From Lachnospiraceae bacterium (GTDB lineage: Bacteria > Bacillota > Clostridia > Lachnospirales > Lachnospiraceae), in NCBI GenBank assembly GCA_017517305.1, contig JAFWZV010000001.1:124001-188000 (forward strand): DNA of 64,000 nucleotides. The letters are read 5' to 3'. Below the pieces are notes generated by a model. It saw only the letters and a list, made by a program, of their open reading frames with translations, was not told the origin of the DNA and did no database searches. Shown piece by piece: positions 1-8,646 of this stretch. The position numbers and the translations under genes were made by a program. Each line of letters opens with the position of its first letter. Position 1 is the first letter of the stretch.

Positions 1-2
1 GT

Positions 3-1712
3 ACTGCTGGTATGACAAATGGATATAATAGTGATGGTGAAAATATTGTTATGGATGGTACATCAGTAGCTGCTTTGCAGGATACACCGGTAAATCCTGC
101 ATTGGATGCTTTTTATAATATGCCATCCTACGCTGAAATTAATCCATATGTTGTGGAGGAGAAGAAAAGGGAATACACTGGCATAGAAAGTGCGTTTGCC
201 TGGGTAAGCTTTATCTTTGGATATATGTTTTGTAAGGCATTTCCCGCACATGTAAATTCTTTTGGGGCATTTTTGCTAGTAATCTTTGCATTTGCCACAA
301 CAACAGTTGTGCTTAAGGTTAAGAATACCAGGATAGGTATAATACCAACTCTTGCTGGGGTGTCAGCTCTTATAGTTTCAACAACACTTGTACTTAGCTC
401 TAATACTATGCTACAATCTCTGGCAAATGCATATGCTATGGTTACATATTGCTATTACATATATGCAGCCCAGGGCAATTCTACCAAGAAGGGATTTACT
501 GATTTTATAGTTATAGATTATTACAAGGCACTTTTTGTAGCTCCATTTATTAAACTTGGAAGTATGCTACAGGGGATGTTCTCTGGCAGAACTAAGAAAA
601 GCGGAGATGTTCTAGGTAAGCTAATTAAGGGAGGTCTCATAGCATTTATTCCAACTATTTTGGTGTGTGGTCTTTTGTCCTATGACAGAGGATTTTACAG
701 AATTATAGAGAATATGGGAAGCTACATAGATATGGATGCAGGAAATGTGTTCTCTAATATCTGGCAGCTTGGCCTTGGAATAATTGTGGGTCAGTATGTA
801 TTTAGATTATTCTTGGCATCAAGTGATAGGGCAGTAGAGGCTACAAATGAGGAAGAGTGTGTTACAAAAATAAAAAGCATACAGAAGGCTCATGTGATTA
901 CAACTCTTACGGCAGTGTTGCCTATAATATTTATATATGTGATATTCTTTATATCTCAGTGGGGATACTACATGTCTGCATTTTCCGGCAAGCTCCCAGA
1001 AGGACTAAGCTACGCAGAATACGCTAGAGAGGGCTTTTTCCAGCTTTGTATGGTGTCCTTTATTAATATGATTATCATAGTGTTTGTACAGCTTTTTATG
1101 AATGTGGAAAAACCTGTGGTTGCAAAGATAAAGGTTGGAATTGTAATCACCTATGCAATATGCACCCTTATTCTTATTGCAACTGCTATCTCCAAGATGT
1201 CTCTTTACATTGAGTCCTATGGACTTACACAGAAGAGAGTGTACTCCAGCTGGCTTATGATAGTTTTGGCCTTACTTTTTGTGGTGGCAGTGGTAAAGCA
1301 GTTTGTTAAAAAGCTTAATGCAGTTGCATTGTCGTGTGCAGTGGTTGTGGTAATGTTTGCAGGTCTTGCGCTGTCAAATGTGGATGGACAAATCGCCAGA
1401 TACAATGTAGATAGATATTTGGAGGGTAGCCTTGAAACCGTGGATGTTTGGGCTATGAGAGACTTAGGAGATGCAGCAGTGCCGGAGATGGTTAGATTAA
1501 TAGATGAGCTTAAGGCAAGGGGAGTTACAGACCCAGCTCATAGATACTCGGAGGAATATGACTTATATTCAAGAACCTTAGGTGTGCTGGAGGAAGTGGT
1601 TCTAGATTATATAAATGATGATAGACAGATAATGACTTATACAATTCCTTATCTTAGAGCGAAGGATGCTTTGGAAGATAGGGGAATAAAGAGTTTATTT
1701 TATGAGTGGTAG
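3..1712 (+). CDS. DUF4173/DUF4153-family multi-pass membrane protein, probably 5'-truncated by the window edge
   Basis: A polytopic membrane protein of unknown biochemical role. The frame is open to the window edge. The first ATG is at 12 but has no ribosome site in the few bases before it, so the true start probably lies upstream. After a soluble N-terminus of about 60 residues come roughly eleven hydrophobic segments. In the middle is the stretch YAEYAREGFFQLC, which I recognise as typical of DUF4173 proteins. The last ~100 residues are soluble and acidic/basic mixed. It is followed directly by a strong terminator, so it ends its transcription unit and is separate from the ABC genes downstream. 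Family assignment is from memory of the motif; no function is inferred. Confidence 0.75.
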   Translation, partial: TAGMTNGYNSDGENIVMDGTSVAALQDTPVNPALDAFYNMPSYAEINPYVVEEKKREYTGIESAFAWVSFIFGYMFCKAFPAHVNSFGAFLLVIFAFATTTVVLKVKNTRIGIIPTLAGVSALIVSTTLVLSSNTMLQSLANAYAMVTYCYYIYAAQGNSTKKGFTDFIVIDYYKALFVAPFIKLGSMLQGMFSGRTKKSGDVLGKLIKGGLIAFIPTILVCGLLSYDRGFYRIIENMGSYIDMDAGNVFSNIWQLGLGIIVGQYVFRLFLASSDRAVEATNEEECVTKIKSIQKAHVITTLTAVLPIIFIYVIFFISQWGYYMSAFSGKLPEGLSYAEYAREGFFQLCMVSFINMIIIVFVQLFMNVEKPVVAKIKVGIVITYAICTLILIATAISKMSLYIESYGLTQKRVYSSWLMIVLALLFVVAVVKQFVKKLNAVALSCAVVVVMFAGLALSNVDGQIARYNVDRYLEGSLETVDVWAMRDLGDAAVPEMVRLIDELKARGVTDPAHRYSEEYDLYSRTLGVLEEVVLDYINDDRQIMTYTIPYLRAKDALEDRGIKSLFYEW

Positions 1713-1720
1713 GTAATAAG

Positions 1721-1755
1721 AAAGGTATGCAAGCTTGGATTGCATACCTTTTTTA
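1721..1755 (+). terminator. Rho-independent terminator after the DUF4173 gene
   Basis: A 12-bp stem (AAAGGTATGCAA paired with TTGCATACCTTT) with a 7-nt loop runs straight into a T-run. It starts 9 nt after the stop codon. Confidence 0.9.
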
Positions 1756-1775
1756 TGGATTCTGTAAAAAACCTA

Positions 1776-1805
1776 TTGACAACTGTGTGTATATGGTGTA
1801 TATAT
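1776..1805 (+). promoter_or_regulatory. Sigma-A promoter of the first ABC operon
   Basis: TTGACA at 1776-1781 and TATATA at 1799-1804 are separated by 17 nt. The -10 lies inside the palindrome at 1796-1815, so occupancy of that site would block transcription. Confidence 0.85.
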
Positions 1806-1815
1806 CTATATACAC
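1796..1815. promoter_or_regulatory. Probable operator for the GntR/YtrA-type regulator
   Basis: A perfect 9-bp inverted repeat, GTGTATATA-TC-TATATACAC, covers the -10 and start region. Further pairing extends outward (CAACTGTGT at 1780-1788 with ACACAGTTG at 1812-1820). AT-rich GTGTATA...TATACAC operators are usual for YtrA-subfamily GntR repressors that sit in ABC-transporter operons, and such a regulator is encoded at 3444. Binding by that protein is inference. Confidence 0.6.
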
Positions 1816-1838
1816 AGTTGATGCACGGAGGTGAGATG

Positions 1839-2702
1839 ATGCTACTACAATTAAAGGACATTAGTAAGAGTTTGGGGAAATTCCGTATAAAGGACATATC
1901 AGTAGAGCTTCCTGAAGGATATATAATGGGCCTCATAGGTCCTAACGGCTCAGGAAAAACCTCACTTATTCATATAATACTTGGTCTCTATAAGGCAAAT
2001 GCTGGGGAGCTTCTTATAGATGGCATGAGCTATGAGGACAGTGAGGTGGAGATTAGAAATCTTATAGGTACAGTGCTCTTGGACGAGCTTTTTGACCACA
2101 GCGCAACTCTTAAGGAAAATGGTATTAACTACGGAGCCTATTATAAGAATTTTAGCTTAGAAATCTTGGAAATGTATATGAAGCGTTTTGGATTAGATGG
2201 AGACAGGAAGTTTAAGAAGCTTTCTAAGGGTGAGAAGCTAAAGTTTCAGTTTGCCTTTGCTTTATCTTATGAGGCAAAGCTACTTATCTTAGATGAGCCA
2301 ACTGCAAACTTTGATCCAAGCTTTAGAAAGGAATTCTTCGCTGTACTTAAGGAATACATTGCAGATGGAACTAAGAGTGTAATTCTTTCCACTCATCTCA
2401 CAGAGGATTTAGATAAGATAGCGGATTACATTTTATATATAGAAAAGGGTAGCACCATATTCTCAGGGGATATAGAGAAGCTTAGAGATACCTACAGACT
2501 TATAACAGGAGAAAAATACAAGATTAATCTTCTTCCTAAGGAGCAGGTAATACATGTGGAGGAGGGCAATTACGGAACCAGAGCCTTGGTTAATCATAGA
2601 TTAAGATACACCTATGATAAGGAGGTTACCGTAGCGGTTCCAACTCTAGAGGAGCTTATGTATTTTATCACCAAGAGAGATAAGGGGGATAAGAGAAGAT
2701 GA
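1839..2702 (+). CDS. ABC transporter ATP-binding protein
   Basis: Nucleotide-binding subunit of an ABC exporter, 287 residues. Walker A GPNGSGKT is at residues 34-41, a variant signature LSKGEK near residue 128, and Walker B LLILDEPTANFD near residue 150, followed by the H-loop STHLTED. A ~75-residue C-terminal extension follows the ATPase core. The start is ATG 1839 (ATG 1836 is possible), placed 7 nt after GGAGG at 1827-1831; the upstream open frame crosses the promoter and is not coding. It overlaps the next permease gene by 4 nt (ATGA). Context (YtrA-type regulator, operator, second ATPase nearby) suggests a signal-induced envelope or antimicrobial-response exporter; the substrate is unknown. 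Confidence 0.88.
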   Translation: MLLQLKDISKSLGKFRIKDISVELPEGYIMGLIGPNGSGKTSLIHIILGLYKANAGELLIDGMSYEDSEVEIRNLIGTVLLDELFDHSATLKENGINYGAYYKNFSLEILEMYMKRFGLDGDRKFKKLSKGEKLKFQFAFALSYEAKLLILDEPTANFDPSFRKEFFAVLKEYIADGTKSVILSTHLTEDLDKIADYILYIEKGSTIFSGDIEKLRDTYRLITGEKYKINLLPKEQVIHVEEGNYGTRALVNHRLRYTYDKEVTVAVPTLEELMYFITKRDKGDKRR

Positions 2703-3406
2703 CAGGACGAGTAATAAAGGATTATTTTGCAGCCTTTAGGTGGGGGAACTTTAAGGAGAAGGTGGCTCATTTTGCATATTTAGTATTTTATTTTTTTGCT
2801 ATACTTCCAACTATTGTAGGCTTTTTTGAAACCTGGGAATCAGCTCTAATTTATGTCCTTATGATGATTCCTACCATACACATACTTAATTCCGGTTCAC
2901 TTCATATTATGAAGATGCCTAAGATGATGTATATGGTGCCACTTACTAAAGAAATGAAGAGAGAGTATATAGTTAAATCAGCCATATTTAGAATATGCTT
3001 TTGCTCCCTCCTTGGTATGATATGTACTTTGCCATTAATGTTGCTAGGTTTATGTAGTGCTATAACCTATGTGATAATAGCATATGATTATGTGACATTT
3101 GCGTTACTTCTTTGTGGTATGAACGAGAGGTATGGGTTAGAGGAAAGAAATGCTTGGCAGGAGGCCAGAAGTGATTGCAGAGGGTTGATACAGGGTATCG
3201 ATATGATCATTACAGTTATATCCTTGTTCTTGATAGCATGTATGCTTTCATGGGATACTAATGAAGGAATGAAAAATATATATGAAAACTTATTGTTTAT
3301 AATACCAGCAATACTGTTCCAGCTACCACTTACCATTAAGCATATGAAATACTGGAGCACTGCAGTTGAGAAAGCATTAAGCTACGAGAGAAGCTTTGAC
3401 AAATAA
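2699..3406 (+). CDS. ABC transporter permease-like membrane protein
   Basis: A 235-residue protein with about six hydrophobic segments (near residues 27-42, 48-62, 97-117, 120-140, 170-185 and 196-212) and charged ends. The ATGA overlap with the preceding ATPase gene implies translational coupling, so it is most likely that transporter's membrane subunit. I see no diagnostic motif of the ABC-2 permease families, so the role rests on position and topology. Confidence 0.7.
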   Translation: MTGRVIKDYFAAFRWGNFKEKVAHFAYLVFYFFAILPTIVGFFETWESALIYVLMMIPTIHILNSGSLHIMKMPKMMYMVPLTKEMKREYIVKSAIFRICFCSLLGMICTLPLMLLGLCSAITYVIIAYDYVTFALLLCGMNERYGLEERNAWQEARSDCRGLIQGIDMIITVISLFLIACMLSWDTNEGMKNIYENLLFIIPAILFQLPLTIKHMKYWSTAVEKALSYERSFDK

Positions 3407-3443
3407 ATTTTGTGCACGAAAAATATAGAAATAAGGTGAAGGT

Positions 3444-3815
3444 ATGAAAATAGTAATACAACCCCAGGGAACTCTTGCAATCTACGAACAGATTGTAAAT
3501 CAATTAAAAAATGCTATCGTTACCGGTGAGCTTTCCGCAGGTGAGGCACTGCCATCCATAAGAGCCTTGGCAGGAGACTTAAATGTCAGCGTAATCACCA
3601 CCAAAAGAGCCTACGAAGACTTGGAAAAGGAGGGACTTATTCGTTCCGTTCCAGGAAAAGGCTTCTATGTCTGCGAGTACAACACAGACTATCTTATGGA
3701 AAAACAGCTGGTTATGTTGGAGAAGAGGCTGGCTGAGGTAATAGGGGATGCCAAGCAGGCCGGACTTACCGCAGAGGATATTAAGGAAATGATAGATGCA
3801 CTTTACAACAACTAG
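3444..3815 (+). CDS. GntR-family transcriptional regulator, YtrA-type
   Basis: A 123-residue regulator with an N-terminal GntR winged helix (residues ~8-75: IYEQIVNQLKNAIVTGEL, then LPSIRALAGDLNVSVITTKRAYEDLEKEGL and GKGFYV) and only a ~45-residue helical tail. The short tail and lack of an effector domain are typical of the YtrA subfamily, which regulates ABC exporters beside it. It lies 37 nt after the permease gene and 54 nt before a second ATPase gene. The best candidate target is the palindrome at 1796-1815. The start ATG follows AAGGTGAAGG. Confidence 0.9.
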   Translation: MKIVIQPQGTLAIYEQIVNQLKNAIVTGELSAGEALPSIRALAGDLNVSVITTKRAYEDLEKEGLIRSVPGKGFYVCEYNTDYLMEKQLVMLEKRLAEVIGDAKQAGLTAEDIKEMIDALYNN

Positions 3816-3869
3816 AGATAACTTTTGACATAATCCTATATGGGGAAGTGAAAGGATTGATGAAAAATT

Positions 3870-4520
3870 ATGATGTTAGAATTTGAAAATGTAACAGGAA
3901 CCAAGGGCAAATTCAAGCTAGATAACGTAAGCTTTGCTCTTCCTGAAGGATACATAATGGGCTTAGCCGGTGCAAATGGTGCAGGCAAGACAACCCTTAT
4001 AGACTACATAATGAATGACAAAATCAGATATTCTGGAACTATAAAAATTGCAGGCTATGACATTAGAGCTAACCATGGATATATGAAGCAATTTATAGGT
4101 TTCGTATCTGACGAAAACAGATTCTTCGAGGGGAGAACCCCTAACCAGAATATGGATTTGTTCAGTAGATTTTATACTAACTACGATAAGGAAATCTACC
4201 ATCAGGCCATGAAGGATATGGGAGTGCCGGGAGGTGCAACCTTAAGCAAGATGTCCAGAGGAGAGCGTATGAAGTTTCAGATGGCATTTGCCATGGGACA
4301 TAAGCCTTGTCTTTACCTTTTAGATGAGGTAACCGCAGGTATGGATCCGGTGTTTAGAGTAGATTTCTTCAAGATACTCCATAAGGTTATAGAGGATGAA
4401 AGCGCATCAGTGCTTATGACAAGTCACATAGAGTCAGAGATGGAGCAGAAGATGGATTATCTGGGGATACTTGAGAATGGCAAACTAATAAAGTTTGGTG
4501 AGAGTCTAGATGTACTATAA
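3870..4520 (+). CDS. ABC transporter ATP-binding protein
   Basis: A second nucleotide-binding subunit, 216 residues, clearly paralogous to the one at 1839: the segments LPEGYIMGL and GANGAGKT (residues 34-41) fall at the same positions. The signature is MSRGERMKF and Walker B reads LYLLDEVTAGMDP, with V in place of the usual P of DEP. It lacks the C-terminal extension of its paralog. Two ATGs (3870, 3873) lie 14-17 nt after the AAAGG at 3851-3855, so initiation may be weak. It belongs to the GntR-regulated ABC cluster and probably pairs with the membrane protein at 4605. Confidence 0.88.
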   Translation: MMLEFENVTGTKGKFKLDNVSFALPEGYIMGLAGANGAGKTTLIDYIMNDKIRYSGTIKIAGYDIRANHGYMKQFIGFVSDENRFFEGRTPNQNMDLFSRFYTNYDKEIYHQAMKDMGVPGGATLSKMSRGERMKFQMAFAMGHKPCLYLLDEVTAGMDPVFRVDFFKILHKVIEDESASVLMTSHIESEMEQKMDYLGILENGKLIKFGESLDVL

Positions 4521-4604
4521 GTTTACATAACACTAGTGAGGCGGGTATGAATTCCACAGAAGAGGAACAGACGTGGCTGATGATTAGAATATAGGAGAAA
4601 CCAT

Positions 4605-5210
4605 ATGAATACAGTAACAAGTGAATCAAACAATAGAATAAACAAAGCAATTATGCTTAGTGAAAAGGAATACATAAAGGACCAGCAAAGCATTATAGAT
4701 GACTTCTACAAGGAGTATTATACCTATGATATCTCTAATATAGGCTATTGGCTTGTAGCAGGCATATTTACATTTATACAAATTGTGTTTATGGCAGTTC
4801 CTTTTGAAGAATTTTATGTGAATGGAAAACCAACATTTATTAATGCCTCAGATGATAGAGGATTACTAGCTATGATGGCATTTTTGTTTGCCTTTCCTGT
4901 GTTCTTTTATATGCAGCCTTTTGTAGTGGGGAACTTGAATGGAAGAGTGGGTTCTATTTATTCCCAGATAAAATACCTTCCGGTTTCGCTAAAGGCTGTT
5001 AGATTATACAGATTTAAGAAAATGCTTAAATTTGTGCTTAGAGTATTACTTGTGTGTGCTGTGTTACAGTTAGGAATTAGTCTCATTGCATACCACAGGA
5101 TAATGTGGCAGACATTTGTGTATCTTTTTATATATGGATTTTTGATTCCTTTTCTTGTGGGTATTTGCGCGGCTATAGGAGTTGGAGAAATGTATTTCAA
5201 TAAAGTGTAA
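4605..5210 (+). CDS. Hypothetical membrane protein, probable ABC permease partner
   Basis: A 201-residue protein with a soluble N-terminus of ~45 residues and about five hydrophobic segments (near residues 48-65, 87-105, 143-160, 165-180 and 182-197). It lies 84 nt after the ATPase gene, with AGGAG shortly before ATG. The segment SIYSQIKYLPVSLKAVRLYRF resembles the cytoplasmic loop seen in small clostridial exporter permeases, but I cannot assign a family. The role as membrane partner of the 3870 ATPase is inferred from position. Confidence 0.6.
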   Translation: MNTVTSESNNRINKAIMLSEKEYIKDQQSIIDDFYKEYYTYDISNIGYWLVAGIFTFIQIVFMAVPFEEFYVNGKPTFINASDDRGLLAMMAFLFAFPVFFYMQPFVVGNLNGRVGSIYSQIKYLPVSLKAVRLYRFKKMLKFVLRVLLVCAVLQLGISLIAYHRIMWQTFVYLFIYGFLIPFLVGICAAIGVGEMYFNKV

Positions 5211-5317
5211 TATGCGAATCAAATAGAATGTGATGAAAAATAAGCGAAATTATGATTATTAAATAAGCTTAAAACAAGCAAAATAAGGAATTATACATGC
5301 TATCAATAATAGAAATC

Positions 5318-5379
5318 TGTAAAATAAAACAAATAAAATGTAAAATATAGTTGACAAAATGTAAACTCAGTATTATACT
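5318..5379 (+). promoter_or_regulatory. Promoter with three TGTAAA repeats at 21-nt spacing
   Basis: TTGACA (5351-5356), 17 nt, then TATACT (5374-5379). TGTAAA begins at 5318, 5339 and 5360, exactly 21 nt apart (two helical turns), across and upstream of the -35. It precedes the membrane protein/XRE pair, whose regulator may bind here. Confidence 0.6.
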
Positions 5380-5469
5380 CCAACTTGTAAGATGTTAATA
5401 CGTATTTTGGAAGCTATGGCAGAAACTTGCAGGAAGCTTTTCAAGGAAATTTACAAAGGGGTGTATATT

Positions 5470-6000
5470 ATGAATGGAAATTTAGCCTACGGTTTGGGAT
5501 TTGTATTTGGAGTGATTATATTTTCAGCTATCATAATAATTCCTATGTTGATAGGAATTACAAAGGACAAAAAGCTTAAGAGAAAATATGATGAACGTCA
5601 GGAGCTAATTAGAGGTAGAGGGTTCAAATATGCATTTTACACTATAATAGCACTAAATATGCTTTATGCCATATCATTGATTGGCATAGGTGAACTTCCT
5701 ATAGAAGAAAGTGCGGTAATGATTATTATTGTCTTTATGAGTATTGGAGTTTATGCTTGGTACACTATTCTTAACGATGGATACTTCGCTTTGAATGAAA
5801 GAGTGCCACAGACAGTGATGGCATTTTCGATTATTGCCATAGCAAACTTTATGATTGGAATAAATGCTTGGTTAGATGGTGGCATGGTAAAGGATGGGGT
5901 TATAACATTTGAGTGTTTGAATCTTGTGTGTGCAATTTTCATGCTAATCACAGTATTAGTTATCCTTATAAAGCAGCATAAGGATAAGAAAGAGGATTAG
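5470..6000 (+). CDS. Five-pass membrane protein paired with an XRE regulator
   Basis: A 176-residue membrane protein with about five transmembrane segments and a conserved-looking cytoplasmic motif YDERQELIRGRGFKYAF after the first. ATG 5470 is preferred over the longer open frame from 5392 because it follows AAAGGGGTG. Proteins with the YDERQ motif encoded just before a ~65-residue XRE regulator are common in Firmicutes; the pair is thought to act as a small regulatory module, but no function is established here. It ends 8 nt before the regulator gene. Confidence 0.7.
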   Translation: MNGNLAYGLGFVFGVIIFSAIIIIPMLIGITKDKKLKRKYDERQELIRGRGFKYAFYTIIALNMLYAISLIGIGELPIEESAVMIIIVFMSIGVYAWYTILNDGYFALNERVPQTVMAFSIIAIANFMIGINAWLDGGMVKDGVITFECLNLVCAIFMLITVLVILIKQHKDKKED

Positions 6001-6008
6001 GTGATGGT

Positions 6009-6203
6009 ATGAAGAATTTAAGAATAAAGGCCGCCAGGGCAGGGCTTGATATATCGCAGGCTGAGCTGGCAGAGAAGGTAGGAGTTTCCCGCCAGACCAT
6101 AAGTGCCATAGAAAAGGGAGACTATAATCCAACTATTAACCTTTGCATAGCCATATGCAAGGCGTTGGGGAAGACGTTGGATGAACTTTTTTGGGAGAAC
6201 TAA
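6009..6203 (+). CDS. XRE-family transcriptional regulator
   Basis: A 64-residue protein that is almost entirely one helix-turn-helix: ISQAELAEKVGVSRQTISAIEKGDYNP forms helices 2-4, and the end LGKTLDELFWEN is the usual closing helix of the YgzD/Cro-like short regulators. It is co-transcribed with the membrane protein 8 nt upstream and followed by a tiny membrane-peptide gene. Autoregulation through the repeated TGTAAA promoter is plausible but unproven. Confidence 0.9.
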   Translation: MKNLRIKAARAGLDISQAELAEKVGVSRQTISAIEKGDYNPTINLCIAICKALGKTLDELFWEN

Positions 6204-6238
6204 GCGCTTACGGTGCTATGAATAAGGAGGAGAAAGAT

Positions 6239-6316
6239 ATGAAGAAGAGGGAACCATGGAGAATTGTTGTAGGAATATGTGGAGTAATAGCCATCGTGCT
6301 GTTATGGATATTTTAA
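6239..6316 (+). CDS. 25-residue membrane peptide
   Basis: A short ORF starts at ATG 6239, directly behind an excellent ribosome site (AAGGAGGAG). The product starts MKKREPW and continues with ~17 hydrophobic residues, ending in LLWIF, so it would be a single-span peptide with a basic N-terminus in the cytoplasm. It lies between the XRE regulator and the next ABC ATPase gene. Similar tiny genes after such XRE regulators are familiar in Firmicutes. Function unknown. Confidence 0.6.
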   Translation: MKKREPWRIVVGICGVIAIVLLWIF

Positions 6317-6352
6317 CAAAGTTAAAAACTCATTTTAAGGAGGAGAAAATAT

Positions 6353-7342
6353 ATGAAGCTTGAGTTAAAGAACATCAAGAAAAGCTTTGAGGAAAAAGAA
6401 GTTCTTCACGGCGTAAGCTTTTCCGTAGAAAGCGGAAGAGCACTTGGCTTACTTGGTAGAAATGGAGCAGGTAAGACCACAACTATGAGAATCATCATGG
6501 ATGTATTTCGTGCCAATGAGGGCGAGGTACTCTTAGATGGTAAAAAGTTTAAGCCAGATGGAAGTCAGGTGGGATATCTTCCAGAGGAAAGAGGCTTATA
6601 CCCTAAGAAGGTAGTTAAGGAGCAGATGATGTACCTTGCTATGCTTAGAGGTATGACTAAGAAGGAGGCGGCAAAGAGCACTGCAAAGTGGCTTGAGAAG
6701 CTTCAGGTGTCAGAGTACACAGACAAGAAACTTGAGACTCTTTCAAAGGGTAATCAGCAGAAGGTTCAGCTTGCAGCAACCCTTGTTGGTGAGCCTGAGA
6801 TTGTAATCCTTGACGAGCCATTTTCAGGACTTGATCCTGTAAACTCTCAGATACTTAAGGATGTTATTACAGAGCTTATCTCTGAGGGAAGAATTGTTAT
6901 CTTTTCAAGTCATCAAATGAGCTATGTAGAGGAGTTCTGTGAGGATATCGCAATTATCAATCACGGTGATGTGGTGCTTTCCGGTAATCTTGATGAGATT
7001 AAGGAGCAGTATGGTAAGGGAAGAAAGATTCTCTCTGCTAATAACTATGACCTTGAGGGCTTAAAGGCACTTTGTGAGGATAAGCTTGCTGACAAGGTTA
7101 AGGTGCTTTTTGTAACAAAGCACTATGTTGTACTTGATTTAAATGATGGCGCAGACCAGTGGCAGATACTTGATGCCCTTAAGACTTTAAATGTTGATGT
7201 AAAAACATTTGGTGCTTATGAGCCATCCCTTAACGATATATTTGTATCCAAGGTTGGGGAAGAGGTAGTAGTTGAAGAAGAGGAAACTCCTGAAGAAGCT
7301 ACTCCTAAGAAAAAGGGATTATTCGGAAAGGGAGGAAAGTAA
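6353..7342 (+). CDS. ABC transporter ATP-binding protein (NatA/YhaQ-like)
   Basis: Nucleotide-binding subunit of an ABC-2 type exporter, 329 residues. Walker A GRNGAGKT at residues 35-42, signature LSKGNQQK, Walker B IVILDEPFSGLDP, switch histidine in FSSHQM. The ~90 residues after the core match the DUF4162-type C-terminal domain found with NatA/YhaQ proteins. The last ~28 residues are acidic then lysine-rich (EEEETPEEATPKKK), an unusual low-complexity tail. Start ATG follows AAGGAGGAG. The permease gene begins 1 nt after its stop, so the two form one exporter, possibly of Na+ or a cell-envelope toxicant. Confidence 0.92.
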   Translation: MKLELKNIKKSFEEKEVLHGVSFSVESGRALGLLGRNGAGKTTTMRIIMDVFRANEGEVLLDGKKFKPDGSQVGYLPEERGLYPKKVVKEQMMYLAMLRGMTKKEAAKSTAKWLEKLQVSEYTDKKLETLSKGNQQKVQLAATLVGEPEIVILDEPFSGLDPVNSQILKDVITELISEGRIVIFSSHQMSYVEEFCEDIAIINHGDVVLSGNLDEIKEQYGKGRKILSANNYDLEGLKALCEDKLADKVKVLFVTKHYVVLDLNDGADQWQILDALKTLNVDVKTFGAYEPSLNDIFVSKVGEEVVVEEEETPEEATPKKKGLFGKGGK

Positions 7343-7343
7343 T

Positions 7344-8588
7344 ATGAAGAACTTTAAGACTATTTTTAAGTTTGAGCTTGATAATTATTTCAAGAGCAAA
7401 TCATATATGTTGCTTACTATTATAATAGCTCTTATAGCAGCAACACTTATGTTTATTCCTAGAATTGTTGACTCTGTTAAGGGTGAGGATGATACAAAGG
7501 ATTCAGGCGTGGAGTCAGAGGTTAATGAAGAAGATTTAAGAAATATGGCTATCTACAATCCAGAGGGACTTGGAGATATGGAGATGCTTGCAGGATATTT
7601 TAGCGATGCTAAGTTTACTGAGTGTACATCTGCTGAAGAGGTTAAGAAGCTTGTAGAGGATGAAAAAGCTGAAGGCGGTTTCGTTATCAAGTCATCTACA
7701 GAGTTTGACTTCTATGTATTTAACAAGTCTATGGATAATGATGATATGGAAGTCTTTACTGAGTACATGAGAATGGTAGTAAAGATGGAGTATTGTGAGG
7801 CAAATAACCTTAACCTAGAAGAGTATCTTGCTGTAGAGTATGCAGAGATAAATGTAAATGAGAACATACTAGGTAAGGATGGTATGCAGAATTACTGGTA
7901 CTGCTACATATTAGTAATCCTTGTATTCATGGTTATTATCGCTTACGGTACAACTATTGCATCAGGTATTACTAATGAGAAGAGTAACCGTTCTATAGAG
8001 ATTCTTGTTACAAGTACATCAACTACAGCTCTTCTCTTCGGAAAGGTTTTAGCTGGAGTTGTGGCAGCAGTATTCCAGTTTGGTCTTATTGGTGCAGCAT
8101 CTATCGGATCATATCAGATAAATAAGGATTATCTTCCAAATATGCTTGGTATGTTCCTTGATATACCTGGAGAGGTATTGCTTACATTTGCAATCTTCGG
8201 AATAGGTGGTTTCTTGTTCTACGCATTTTTGTACGGTGCTCTTGGAGCTCTCGTATCTAAGATTGAGGACCTTAATAAGACTGCTGGTTCAGCACAGATG
8301 ATTATTATGATTGTATATATGGTAACCTTATTCGGTATTATGGATCCTGACAGTATCCTTATGAAGATTTGTTCTTACCTGCCAATCAGCTCATATTCAG
8401 CAATGTTTGCTAGAGTTGCAATGGGTTCAGTAGCTATGTGGGAGATAGTTCTCTCAGCTGTACTCCTTTACGCATCAGTAATCGGTATGGGTATCCTTGG
8501 AGGAAAGATTTTCCGTAATTCAACACTGAGATATGGAAATCCTATAAAGCTTAGTAATGCTCTTAAGAACCTGAAGAAGGAAGACTAG
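7344..8588 (+). CDS. ABC-2 type transporter permease (NatB/YhaP-like)
   Basis: A 414-residue membrane subunit. One transmembrane segment (residues ~20-38) is followed by a large extracytoplasmic region (~40-180), then about five more segments, the ABC2_membrane_3 layout. The motifs GITNEKSNRSIEILVTS and LNKTAGSAQMI are typical of NatB/YhaP permeases. ATG 7344 is chosen because GGAGGAAAG lies just before it; the longer frame from 7272 would run back into the ATPase gene. A terminator begins 18 nt after the stop. Confidence 0.92.
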   Translation: MKNFKTIFKFELDNYFKSKSYMLLTIIIALIAATLMFIPRIVDSVKGEDDTKDSGVESEVNEEDLRNMAIYNPEGLGDMEMLAGYFSDAKFTECTSAEEVKKLVEDEKAEGGFVIKSSTEFDFYVFNKSMDNDDMEVFTEYMRMVVKMEYCEANNLNLEEYLAVEYAEINVNENILGKDGMQNYWYCYILVILVFMVIIAYGTTIASGITNEKSNRSIEILVTSTSTTALLFGKVLAGVVAAVFQFGLIGAASIGSYQINKDYLPNMLGMFLDIPGEVLLTFAIFGIGGFLFYAFLYGALGALVSKIEDLNKTAGSAQMIIMIVYMVTLFGIMDPDSILMKICSYLPISSYSAMFARVAMGSVAMWEIVLSAVLLYASVIGMGILGGKIFRNSTLRYGNPIKLSNALKNLKKED

Positions 8589-8605
8589 TTTAGCAAAAGA
8601 AGTTA

Positions 8606-8640
8606 CACCGGTACATAGCCTTATGTGCCGGTGTTTTTTA
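8606..8640 (+). terminator. Rho-independent terminator of the third ABC operon
   Basis: CACCGGTACATA pairs with TATGTGCCGGTG (one G-T pair) around a GCCT loop, followed by a T6 run. Confidence 0.85.
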
Positions 8641-8646
8641 TGGGAC

